17,825 nucleotides of DNA from positions 1 through 17,825 of the forward strand of contig JBAUUR010000128.1 of assembly GCA_049582805.1 (NCBI GenBank), written 5' to 3'. The stretch comes from CAVXFS01 sp049582805 (lineage in GTDB: Bacteria > Pseudomonadota > Gammaproteobacteria > Burkholderiales > Gallionellaceae). The translations under genes were made by a program, and so were the position numbers. This document shows positions 1 to 7,600 of this stretch, in pieces. The notes under the pieces were generated by a model that was not told the origin of the DNA, searched no databases, and worked only from the letters and a program-made list of their open reading frames with translations. The first letter of the stretch is position 1; each line of letters starts with the position of its first letter.

Positions 1-349
1 AGTTTGCAGGTGGCGTAGCCGGGACGGTTTGCCACCCACTCGGGCATGAAGAGACATACGGGTAATAAGCATTGGCGGCGGCACAGAAATACCAGTACTG
101 CACCGCCGGAGCTTCAACATTCGGCGCATAGACAGGTACCGGCTGTTGTCCATAGACTGTTTGCGGCTGGCTCAGGTCATACACGATTGCACCGCCCACC
201 AGCGCCGGGACAATCCAATCGCCTCCCCAACCCCAGCCGCCGCCTCGCCCCCACCCGCCTCCATGCCCCCAGCCACCGCCATGCCCGCCGTCAGCATAAG
301 CCTGAGTGGTCAATAAAATCCCAAGAAATGCAATCAGTAATTTGTTCAT
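1..349 (-). CDS. Glycine/tryptophan-rich exported protein, 3' end outside window
   Basis: Reads from ATG at 349 down to the window edge without a stop, giving 116 residues of an incomplete protein. Residues 1-19 form a clear Sec signal peptide with cleavage predicted after AYA. A run of Gly-Gly-Gly-Trp units with His and Arg follows (about 21-43). A short hydrophobic stretch (WIVPALVGGAIVYDL, 45-59) is followed by a Pro/Gln/Val linker. The last part (about 85-114) carries a motif with two cysteines around a YYPYVSSCPSGWQ block. I recall this block from small envelope-associated proteobacterial proteins of unknown function. A GGAG ribosome-binding site sits 8 bases before the ATG, which supports the start. 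Probably periplasmic or outer-membrane associated; no function can be assigned. Certainty is good that it is a gene and low on its role. Confidence 0.8.
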   Translation of the reverse strand, partial: MNKLLIAFLGILLTTQAYADGGHGGGWGHGGGWGRGGGWGWGGDWIVPALVGGAIVYDLSQPQTVYGQQPVPVYAPNVEAPAVQYWYFCAAANAYYPYVSSCPSGWQTVPATPPAN

Positions 350-671
350 AGTGTGACTCCAATTGAATTGTTACTTTGCAAAAGCATCTGCCCAGAAAAT
401 AATCCCTTATTATCCAGCATTCAAACGATCATCGGAATAATCATTCCGTTTCCTGGTCGATATATCTGTTGCGCAACCATTGACCATTTGGCGCCTTGAA
501 AAAGGAATATTGCATTACATCCGGTCTGAATCCAACTTCCGCATGACTTCATGCGGCAGCTCAGCGCGCGAAGTTGTCATTTGAATTTTTGCAAAAGCGC
601 ATCATTGCTCAACTTGCGCGCGACTTTATACTGTTCGCGCCCAAAGTCAGCCGGGCACGGGACTCCTGCAT
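350..671. other. Intergenic region with two small inverted repeats
   Basis: No convincing gene is seen here. It is the upstream region of the glycine-rich gene and the downstream region of the YVTN gene, both on the minus strand. It holds a perfect 8-bp inverted repeat (CCGCATGA, CT, TCATGCGG, 539-556) and a looser pair at about 564-576 and 610-622. Neither arm is followed by a T run on the minus strand, so neither is a classical intrinsic terminator. Confidence 0.5.
539..556. repeat. Perfect short palindrome CCGCATGA-CT-TCATGCGG
   Basis: Arms 539-546 and 549-556 are exact inverted copies with only two bases between them. As RNA this would be about a 7-bp stem with a 4-base loop. As DNA it would make a symmetric protein-binding site. 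It lies 190 bp upstream of the glycine-rich gene and 115 bp downstream of the YVTN gene. Its role is unknown. Confidence 0.5.
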
Positions 672-2000
672 TCATTGTGGTACCGGGGTGACGGCAATGG
701 CGCCGGGAGTGGTTCCCGCCATAAACATGCCGGCATTGGTAAGGACGCCTGTAGCTGTATTTAAAGTGAAAGCCGAAACAGTATTGGAGCCCCCATTCGT
801 CACATAAGCATAACTGTCAGAGGGGTCAACGGTAACCGAGACAGGGCTGATGCCTCCTGTCGCGAACGTGCCGATGTTGGCAAGGGTCCCGGTGGCTGCG
901 TCGATGCTGTAGGCTGAAACGGAATTGCTACTGCTTGCCGTATAAGCAAAATTGCCAGACGGGTCAACGGCAATCGGGGTGGGAGCGGTCCCCGCCGCAA
1001 ACGTGCCGATGCTGGTAAGCACCCCGCTGGTTGGGTTGATGCTGTAGGCTGAAATGTCACTGGAGCCTGTATTTGCCACATAGGCATAATTGCGGGTAGG
1101 TACAACGGTGACGGAGACGGGATCGGCTCCCGCCGCGAATGTGCCGATACTGGCGAGAACCCCGGTAGCTGTATTGATGCTGTAGGCTGAAATGTTGTTG
1201 GAGCCTCCGTTCGCCACATAGACATAATTGCCGGCTGGGTTAACGGTAACGGAGTTCGGGCCAGTTCCCGCCGCGAACGTGCCGATGCTGGTGAGCGCCC
1301 CGCTGGTTGCATCGATGCTGTAGGCCGAAATGCTATTGGAACCTGCATTCGCCACATAGGCAAAATTGCCGGCGGGATTAAGGGCAACGGAGTCGGGGCC
1401 GGTTCCCGCCGCGAACGTGCCGATGCTCGTGAGATCCCCGGTAGTTGGGTCGATGCTGTAGCCAGAAATGCTATTGGAGCCTCCATTCGTCACATAGGCA
1501 AAATTGCCAGCGGGAACAACGGCAACCGAGTTGGGAGTGGTTCCTGCAGGGAATGTGCCAATGCTGGTGAGAGCTCCGGTGGGTGGGTTTATTGTGTAAG
1601 CTGAAACGTTATTGGAAGCGCCGTTCGTTACATAGACCAGCTCTGTCGCAGCACATGTTATGGTGATCGGATTTACCGCGGTACCGGTTATCCCTGTTCC
1701 ATTGCTAACCGTACACATTTGCAGTGGAGCGGAAGGTTGTGTCAGAACGCTGACATTGTAGCTGCTGCCATTTGAAAGCGCAGTGACGAAACTGAAGCTC
1801 GTGCTTCCCGCAGGAACGGCAAGGTTGTCACCTCCGTTGTCTTGCAATACCAGCCCTGAGCCGGTCAGACCGGAGATAGTGCCGTTTATAATGACCAGCT
1901 GTGAACTGCCCAGCAGGCATCCGCCGAGCGTCGTTGATATGGCGATGATAATAAACAGGCCGATCTTCACCTTGTTGCGCAATGTGCTGATCAGGCGCAT
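672..2000 (-). CDS. Seven-bladed YVTN beta-propeller lipoprotein
   Basis: Encodes 442 residues. Residues 1-27 are a lipoprotein signal peptide: basic MRLISTLRNK, a hydrophobic core, then L-G-G before Cys28, so it is probably lipidated and held on the outer membrane or in the periplasm. Residues 29-120 form a small beta-rich N-terminal module of the type often seen before beta-propellers. From 121 to the end there are seven repeats of about 46 residues, each built on A-Y-V-T/A-N-G-G-S-N-x-I-S-A-Y-S-I-D, then a TG-x-L-x-x-IGTF-AAG-x-x-P segment. Seven copies is the number needed to close a propeller of the YVTN/lactonase-like class (family knowledge). The fold often mediates binding, and no catalytic residues stand out. 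An upstream in-frame start at 2192 would add 64 residues, but those lie partly inside a repeat element and would bury the signal peptide. The ATG at 2000 has a GGGAG site six bases upstream. No partner gene is adjacent. Confidence 0.88.
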   Translation of the reverse strand: MRLISTLRNKVKIGLFIIIAISTTLGGCLLGSSQLVIINGTISGLTGSGLVLQDNGGDNLAVPAGSTSFSFVTALSNGSSYNVSVLTQPSAPLQMCTVSNGTGITGTAVNPITITCAATELVYVTNGASNNVSAYTINPPTGALTSIGTFPAGTTPNSVAVVPAGNFAYVTNGGSNSISGYSIDPTTGDLTSIGTFAAGTGPDSVALNPAGNFAYVANAGSNSISAYSIDATSGALTSIGTFAAGTGPNSVTVNPAGNYVYVANGGSNNISAYSINTATGVLASIGTFAAGADPVSVTVVPTRNYAYVANTGSSDISAYSINPTSGVLTSIGTFAAGTAPTPIAVDPSGNFAYTASSSNSVSAYSIDAATGTLANIGTFATGGISPVSVTVDPSDSYAYVTNGGSNTVSAFTLNTATGVLTNAGMFMAGTTPGAIAVTPVPQ

Positions 2001-2006
2001 GAAATA

Positions 2007-2011
2007 CTCCC
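2007..2011 (-). promoter_or_regulatory. Ribosome-binding site that fixes the YVTN lipoprotein start
   Basis: GGGAG on the minus strand, six bases before the ATG at 2000. It favours this start over the longer in-frame reading that begins at 2192 inside the neighbouring repeat. Confidence 0.7.
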
Positions 2012-2165
2012 GTGAATCAAGTCGTAATAAATCCGGTTTTGAACCTTCAACCTTGTTTTGCACAGGCAGGTAAATTAATGTGCCTCCCGGCTCCGTTGAT
2101 CCCACCCTTGCCCGGCGAATCACACCCCGCATGATGTGCCTGGCGGCCACTTTGCTTTGATATAA

Positions 2166-2306
2166 GGGCACCTCTAAAAATCCAGATTTCATCCCAACTG
2201 CTGCGTTGCGAAAAAAATCCCTTGCTTACATATTACACATATGCGGCGCTGCGGGATTTTTTTCGCGCCTTGCATTTTGGCGAACTCTGAATTTTTAGAG
2301 GCACCC
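2166..2306. mobile_element. MITE-like palindromic element with ATAA flanking repeats
   Basis: A 141-bp element with no coding capacity. The outer ends are inverted copies, GGGCACCTCTAAAAAT on the left and its complement (GGGTGCCTCTAAAAAT when reversed) on the right, matching at about 18 of 21 positions. Inside, GCGAAAAAAATCCC (2208-2221) is an exact inverted copy of GGGATTTTTTTCGC (2253-2266). The four bases ATAA occur directly outside both ends (2162-2165 and 2307-2310), as expected for a target-site duplication. This is the architecture of a MITE that would need a transposase encoded elsewhere. The internal stem with A/T tracts could also act as a bidirectional terminator. I recall similar repeats in betaproteobacterial genomes but cannot verify that here. 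Confidence 0.7.
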
Positions 2307-2482
2307 ATAAAACACCAATGTTTCGTCAAGTTAACATCATTACGTAACCAAAGAGTGTCATCAATGTATCAATTCGCATACCCTGCGCATTAACTGCGAC
2401 GACCTGGCTTGCGGGTAATAGTGCAGCTTGTACTCATATACCGTTCTATTGTGTCCCGCTATGGCCCGCTATTTGTATTTCA

Positions 2483-2546
2483 GAGTAGCTCTAAAATTCA
2501 GGGCTCGCCTAAATGCAAGGCGAACCCTGAATTTTTAAAGCTGCCC
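2483..2546. repeat. Short hairpin repeat related to the 2166-2306 element
   Basis: The left arm (ending TTCAGGGCTCGCCT) and the right arm (starting AGGCGAACCCTGAATTTTT) are inverted copies with one missing base and a few mismatches, around a short AAATGCA loop. The right half matches the right end of the 2166-2306 element: both have GGCGAAC, then CTGAATTTTTA, then AG and a GC-rich CCC end. It looks like an internally deleted copy of the same family. It lies about 12 bases beyond the stop of the GIY-YIG-like gene and could terminate its transcript. Confidence 0.6.
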
Positions 2547-2557
2547 TTAATTTACAC

Positions 2558-2884
2558 TCACGCCTGCCAAACCCCATATCCCTTCTCACGCAGGGCAATC
2601 GCCAGCTCCACTTCCATGTCGCGCGCGCCGTCATAGGGCATCGGGTTATAGACTTCGTAGAGTTCCGGCAATAACCGCAATCCGAATTGCTTTACGTAGC
2701 GATTGGACTGGATACCAGCCTTGTGCTTGTCGAAGCGCACGTCCGGGTCCAATCCTGTCATGCCGACGTAAACGCACGGCTTGCCCGCGATGTAATCGGA
2801 GTTGGCTTTCCTGAACTTGCCTTCGTATAGCACGTCTTTTGACAGCTCGATTACATAGACGTGATAGTGGTAGCGGCGTCCCAT
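2558..2884 (-). CDS. Small stand-alone GIY-YIG-like domain protein
   Basis: Encodes 108 residues from the ATG at 2884. A TTG at 2905 would add seven. Neither start has a good ribosome-binding site, so the start is uncertain. Residues 9-14 (VYVIEL) and 36-44 (PCVYVGMTG) look like the two beta-strand motifs of the GIY-YIG fold, with a variant first motif. R50 in VRFDKHKAG matches the usual conserved arginine, and E91 or E93 near the C-terminus could be the metal-binding glutamate. The protein is essentially a single domain with no DNA-binding extension, unlike UvrC or homing endonucleases. It could be a DNA nuclease or a degenerate relative; activity is inferred only. It is flanked on both sides by palindromic repeats, with no operon partner. 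Confidence 0.7.
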   Translation of the reverse strand: MGRRYHYHVYVIELSKDVLYEGKFRKANSDYIAGKPCVYVGMTGLDPDVRFDKHKAGIQSNRYVKQFGLRLLPELYEVYNPMPYDGARDMEVELAIALREKGYGVWQA

Positions 2885-3345
2885 GGTTGCGTTCAAATAA
2901 TGCAAGTGCGGCTTGATGGCGCAGTGTACTCCGGCGCAAGTCCAGCGAAAACCGCATCTTCATTTCCAATGGTTTCGTGATTTTACGTTACCCTTGAAAG
3001 GCGATTGCAAGGGGGATGAATACTGAGAAGGCTTTAACTTAGAAACCGCAGTTGACCGCTTGAGAACTTAAAGAGGGGCTGATGGTTATTGACGTTTCGA
3101 GCGCCAAAAGCGATTACCGGATGGGTGAAAACGCTACGCACCCGATTGCACATGTTTAGACATGCCCGGCGTTGTTGCTCCTCCTTGCATAGAATGGCTA
3201 TGCCGCGTCGTCGCGCCTAGCCGGACAAGCCTAAACATGCACACTCAGGCGCGTCCAACTGCGATTTCTAGGTTTAAAAAACACAGCCGAAAGATTGACG
3301 TTGGCGGAGCCGGTGGCAGGGCCCCGCGAGGGAGAACAAGCGCCT
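2885..3345. other. Gene-free region upstream of the GIY-YIG-like gene
   Basis: About 460 bp with no supportable gene on either strand. It contains the palindromic repeat at 3148-3242. The rest shows no recognised RNA or convincing promoter. Position 3345 is directly next to the stop of the DUF1614 gene. Confidence 0.5.
3148..3242. repeat. 95-bp imperfect palindromic repeat
   Basis: The 23-base ends at 3148-3170 and 3220-3242 are inverted copies. Written in the same sense they share GCCGG, CA, G, CTAAACATG and the terminal C, with about five mismatches. The centre holds an exact small stem, GCATAG-AATGG-CTATGC (3187-3203). The arms between are purine- or pyrimidine-biased and pair poorly. The sequence is unrelated to the 2166-2306 family. 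It may be a REP/MITE-type dispersed repeat; no target duplication is visible at its edges. Confidence 0.6.
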
Positions 3346-4008
3346 TTACGCCAGCAATACCGCAAGCAAGCCGGTGACAAACACCCCATCGAAAGTGCCG
3401 GCACCTCCGATGGCAGCGATGGGGGCGCCCAGCTTGCGGATGTCCTTGAGGCGTAACAGATCGGCGCCGATTAGTACGCCCAGGGTGCCGCCGATGTAGG
3501 CCAGCGGAGCACGCTGTTGCGGGTCGAGCATGGTTGCGATCAGCGCGGCGGCAATCGGCGCGATCAGCATTGGCAAGCCGATGCCGATACCGGGAATAGG
3601 CCGGCTGGTTGCGTGAGCGATGATGGCAACTACTGCCACTGCGGCAGCGATCTGAAACGGGTTCAGCGGGTTGTGGGCAATCAGGTAAAGGGAGAAGGCG
3701 ACCGGCACCACTGCACCGCCGACATTGACGGCGATCGTGGTTTTGCCGGTGAAGGGCAACGCCTTGAACAACGGCCATCGCGCCAGGTCAGGCGGAATTT
3801 TGGGTTGAATCGCACTATCGGCCTTGAGGCTGAACAGCGGAAGGTTGATCAGGCTACCGACAAGCGTGCACATCAGGAGCAGGTAGGCCGATCCCGGTGA
3901 AAGCCCCAGCTTGTCGAAGGCAATGCTGATCAGCCCGACCTGGACGAGACCGATCAGGAAGGCCAGGGCCAGGACGAATAGGACCAGGCGTAGCGGCGAA
4001 GACGGCAT
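3346..4008 (-). CDS. DUF1614 family integral membrane protein
   Basis: Encodes 220 residues, nearly all hydrophobic, with about six or seven membrane spans: the first at about 6-30, the next at about 41-60, and several more after residue 90. Recognisable DUF1614 features are the FTGKTTIAVNVGGAVVPV block, the HATSRPIPGIGIGLP block, GGTLGVLIGADLL, and the C-terminal GGAGTFDGVFVTGLLAVLLA. The family is conserved in bacteria and archaea without a defined function. I chose the ATG at 4008 because the longer in-frame start at 4101 would add 31 non-hydrophobic residues overlapping the upstream gene. The gene begins 16 bases after the Mth938-like gene stops, so the two are very likely cotranscribed. 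No strong ribosome-binding site is seen, which may indicate coupling to the upstream gene. Confidence 0.85.
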   Translation of the reverse strand: MPSSPLRLVLFVLALAFLIGLVQVGLISIAFDKLGLSPGSAYLLLMCTLVGSLINLPLFSLKADSAIQPKIPPDLARWPLFKALPFTGKTTIAVNVGGAVVPVAFSLYLIAHNPLNPFQIAAAVAVVAIIAHATSRPIPGIGIGLPMLIAPIAAALIATMLDPQQRAPLAYIGGTLGVLIGADLLRLKDIRKLGAPIAAIGGAGTFDGVFVTGLLAVLLA

Positions 4009-4024
4009 CGGGGCCGGCGATAGC

Positions 4025-4393
4025 TCAGCAGGTGACGTGAAACAGGCCAATGATTTTGCTCCTGGCCTTGCCCCTGGTTTTGTTGTAAGTCTCGATGGCA
4101 TCGGGCGTAGGCTGCAGGATCACCGTGCAATCGTGATGCTCAAGGAATTCAGCGGCCTGCGGCGACAGTGTCACGTTGCCGTACTGCCCTGCACCCACCA
4201 CCAAGGTATCGCAGCCTTTTTGGTAAATGAATTCCGCCTCCTCGCGCGAAATGATGTGGGAGGTGCCGTAATACTTCTTGGAGAGTTTCTTCTTGCGCTT
4301 TTCCACCTCGCCCGACAATCGGATAAGGATGTCATGCGAATAGGTTGTGCCGTTGACGGTGATGCTGCCGAATTCGGTGGAATCGATTTTCAT
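4025..4393 (-). CDS. Mth938-like (DUF498/NDUFAF3-type) domain protein
   Basis: Encodes 122 residues from ATG 4393, with GAGG six bases upstream. A possible start six codons earlier lacks support. The sequence begins MKIDSTEFGSITVNG, as typical of the family, and has the central GCDTLVVGAGQYGNVTLS segment followed by an acidic and histidine-containing helix and the TPDAIETYNKT motif. The Mth938 fold includes the mitochondrial complex I assembly factor NDUFAF3; bacterial members have no established role (family knowledge). No signal peptide, so it is predicted cytoplasmic. Less usual is a lysine-rich stretch after residue 30 (EVEKRKKKLSKKYYG), which may bind nucleic acid or membrane lipid, though that is only inferred from charge. 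It is the first gene of a two-gene unit with the DUF1614 membrane protein. Confidence 0.85.
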   Translation of the reverse strand: MKIDSTEFGSITVNGTTYSHDILIRLSGEVEKRKKKLSKKYYGTSHIISREEAEFIYQKGCDTLVVGAGQYGNVTLSPQAAEFLEHHDCTVILQPTPDAIETYNKTRGKARSKIIGLFHVTC

Positions 4394-4628
4394 GGCGAGC
4401 CTCAGCCTCAATGCCTATTTGTAATATCAATAACACCTGAACGACCGTTTCTGGCACTGACCCGAGTATAGCGACCGGCAACAGCCTTGACCCGAAAAAG
4501 ATGATCTCATCAAACCAATTGACTGGTGAGTCCGGTATCTACTCGCTGCTCCGAAGTTCAAAGTTCCACATTATGGATTGCGCTGGGATAAAGTGTGCCA
4601 GTTCAAGGAGTCGGACACCTCCCCCAGC

Positions 4629-7600
4629 TTAGTGATGCACCAGCACCTTCCCCCCCGCCAGCGTATTGTTGTTCTCGTTCGTCTCCAACTGCGCATTGGC
4701 TGTATCCACCATCTCGCCAATGTAGTAGGTCCCTATAGGAACCGTCAGGGGTATCGTGAACAGGGTCGTGGCACTGTCGCTCGCGCCGGCTCCCAAGGTG
4801 GAGATTATGCGCTGCCCCAGGAAGGTGTCGGTCGCCGTGATGGTCGTATCGGTGGACAGGTAGTATTTCACTGTGATGCTGGGCGCGGTCATCACGGTCG
4901 TCCCCTGGTTTTTCACCGTATCCGAGATTTCCAGGCTGCCGCCCGCCGCCATGCTGGGTATGCTGCCCACCGGAACCAGTCGTTGCGTCACAGTGCCATC
5001 GCCAAGCTGACCCGTTGCGTTATAGCCCCATGCCCATGGACTGCCACCGACCTTCAACGCCGCTGAGTAGGCATCCCCTGCTGCCACATCGGCGTAGCCC
5101 GTTGCAGCGATCTGCTTGGGCGCGAGCCGGTTGGTGGTCGTGTTATCACCCAGCCGCCCATTGGCATTGCTGCCCCATGCCCACAGCGCACCGGTGGATT
5201 TGATCGCCTCCGTATGGGCTGTCCCGGCCGCAATTGTGGCCCAGTTCGTGTCTGTGCCAATCTGTATAGGAGCATGGCTGTCCGTGGTGGTGTTATTGCC
5301 AAGCTGGCCGCTGGCATTACTGCCCCACGTCCACAGCGTGCCGGTGGATTGGAGGGCTACCGTGTGGGCACTCCCCGCCACAATGGCTGCCCAGTTTGTG
5401 TCGGTGCCGATCTGCTCCGGGCTGTTCTGTTGCGTGGTGGTCCCGTCACCTAATTGGCCGCTGGCATCGCTGCCCCATGCCCATAAAGTGCCGCCCATCT
5501 TCAGCGCCACGGTATGGGCGTTGCCTGCCGCAATCGCTGACCAGTCCGTATCCGCGCCGATCTGCTCAGGAACGGGATTGTCGGTGGTGTTGCCATCGCC
5601 GAGTTGGCCGCTTGCATTGCTGCCCCATGTCCACAGGGTTCCGTCAGTCTTCAGTGCAACGGTATGAGCACTCCCCGCCGCAATGGCTGCCCAGTTTGTA
5701 TCGGTGCCGATCTGCTCCGGGCTGTTCTGTTGCGTGGTGGTGCCGTCACCTAATTGTCCGCTGGCATCGCTCCCCCATGCCCAAAGGGTGCCGTCGGTCT
5801 TGAGCGCGACGGTGTGGCTGGCGCCGGTTGCGATGGCTGACCAGTTCGTATCCGACCCGATCTGCTCCGGGTTCTTGTGTTGCGTGGTACTGCCATCACC
5901 CAGCTGACCATTGGCATTGTTGCCCCAGGCCCATAATGTGCCATCACCCATCAACGCGACGGTGTGCGAGTTGCCTGCGGCAATTTGCTTGAAGACCATG
6001 CCCACCGCCGTCGGAATCAGGTCAACGTTTGCCTTGATGACGGTGATGGGCCCGCTGCTTGCCCGCGTGTTGTTGGTTTTGTTCGTTTCAACCTGAGTGT
6101 TGGTTGCATTCACGATCTCGCCGATATAGTACGTGCCTCCTGCCATCGCCGCCGGAACAGTGAAGGTCGTCGAGGCCGTGCTGCTGGCGCCTGCGGTCAA
6201 CGCGCTGGCAAGAATAGTGCGCGAACCCAGCAAGGTGTCGGTCGCCGTGATGGCGGTATCCTTGGACAGGTAATACTTCACCACGATACTGGCGGCGGTC
6301 ATGTTGCTCGGTCCCTGATTCGCCACAGTGTCGGTAATAGTAAGGCCTGCACCTGTGAGCACGCTGGCCGCTGACGTGCCGATTGCGGTCGGCACGAGAT
6401 CAACGCCCGGACGGATGACCGCGATGGGCCCGCTGCTTGCCCGCGTGTTGTTGGTTTTGTTCGTTTCAACCTGAGTGTTGGTTGCATTCACGATCTCGCC
6501 AAGATAATAGTTACCGGATGCCAGCGTGCTCGGCACCGTGAACGTCGTCGTCGCGCTGTTGCTCGCGCCCGCAGTCAAAGATGCAGCAGCAATAGTGCGG
6601 GAACCCAGCAAGGTGTCGGTCGCCGTGATGGTGGTATCCTTGGACAGGTAATACTTCACCACGATGCTGGCTGCGGTCATGTTGCTCGGCCCCTGATTCG
6701 CCACCGTATCGGAGACAGCAATGGTGTTGCCGCCAATAATGCTGGTAGTTGTTGTGCTGAGAGCCGTCGGCACCAGGTCAACTCCCGCACGCAGAACGGT
6801 AATGGTGCCTCTGCTGGCGAGTGTGTTGTTGGTCTTATTCGATTCCACCTGCTTATTGGTCGCATCCACGATCTCGCCGATGTAGTAGGTGCCGGAAAGC
6901 GCACCTGTCGGCAGCACCGTCGCCGCAACAGTGAACGTGGTTGTGGCAGTGCTGCTGGCGCCTGATGTCAGTGCAGCCTTGGCGATAGTACGTGAGCCAA
7001 GCAGCTTGTCCGTGGAAGTTATCGTCGCATCAGTGGAGAGGTAGTACTTCACCACGATGCTGGTTGCGGTCATATTGCTGGTCCCCTGGTTTTGCACGGT
7101 ACCGGTGATGGCCAGGGTCGTTCCGGTCACGACCGTCGTTGCCGTGCTGCTGACGGCGGTCGGGACGAGGTCAACGCCCGGTGCAAGTGGCGTCACGCTG
7201 TTCGATGCCGCAGACGGCACACTATTACCTGCACTGTTATGCGCTGTCACCGTGAAAGTGTAGGCGGTGCCATTGGTCAGGCCTGTGATGTTATGGCTCA
7301 GGCCAGTAGTCCCAGCATTGCCGTCCGTGCCGCCTGCAGGAATGGATGTCACCGTGTAGCCATCAATCGGCGCACCTCCATTGTTGGCCGGCGCCGTGAA
7401 GTTCACTGTGGCTTCGGCGTTGCCTGCGGTTGCTGTCCCAATTATCGGAACACTCGGCACTGTTGCTGGCGTCACGCCGTTCGAGGCCGCAGAGGGCAAA
7501 CTTGCCCCTGCGCTGTTATGCGCCGTCACTGAGAAGGTGTAGGCCATGCCATTGGTCAACCCCGTGATGACATGGCTCAGGCCGGTAGAGCCCGCGTTGC

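Larger units (their letters stand above)
2001..2557. other. Intergenic region carrying two related palindromic repeats
   Basis: About 560 bp between the YVTN gene start and the stop of the GIY-YIG-like gene, both on the minus strand. It contains the long palindromic repeat at 2166-2306 and a shorter relative at 2483-2546, described separately. The rest (2012-2165 and 2307-2482) shows no gene. It presumably includes the promoter of the YVTN gene, but I could not pick out a convincing -35/-10 pair. Confidence 0.5.

Noticed and set aside
800..1486. Second long minus-strand frame inside the YVTN gene
   Set aside because: It is the out-of-frame reading of the DNA-level repeats, giving a Pro/Ser/Thr/Arg-rich repeat protein without start signals.
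2001..2192. N-terminal extension of 64 residues for the YVTN protein
   Set aside because: It begins inside the palindromic element, has no ribosome-binding site and would bury the lipoprotein signal peptide. The ATG at 2000 has GGGAG at ideal spacing.
3245..3778. 177-codon minus-strand frame overlapping the DUF1614 gene
   Set aside because: The product is Arg/His/Cys-rich and out of frame with a clear membrane protein. There is no ribosome-binding site.
4394..4628. Minus-strand TATACT near 4464 as promoter of the Mth938-like gene
   Set aside because: No -35 element occurs at standard spacing, so the single hexamer is not sufficient.
4800..5000. Frame change between RCC1 and CARDB parts suggesting two fused genes
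   Set aside because: The reading frame is open throughout. The CARDB half before the RCC1 block matches the missing half after it, which fits an insertion better than an end-to-end fusion.
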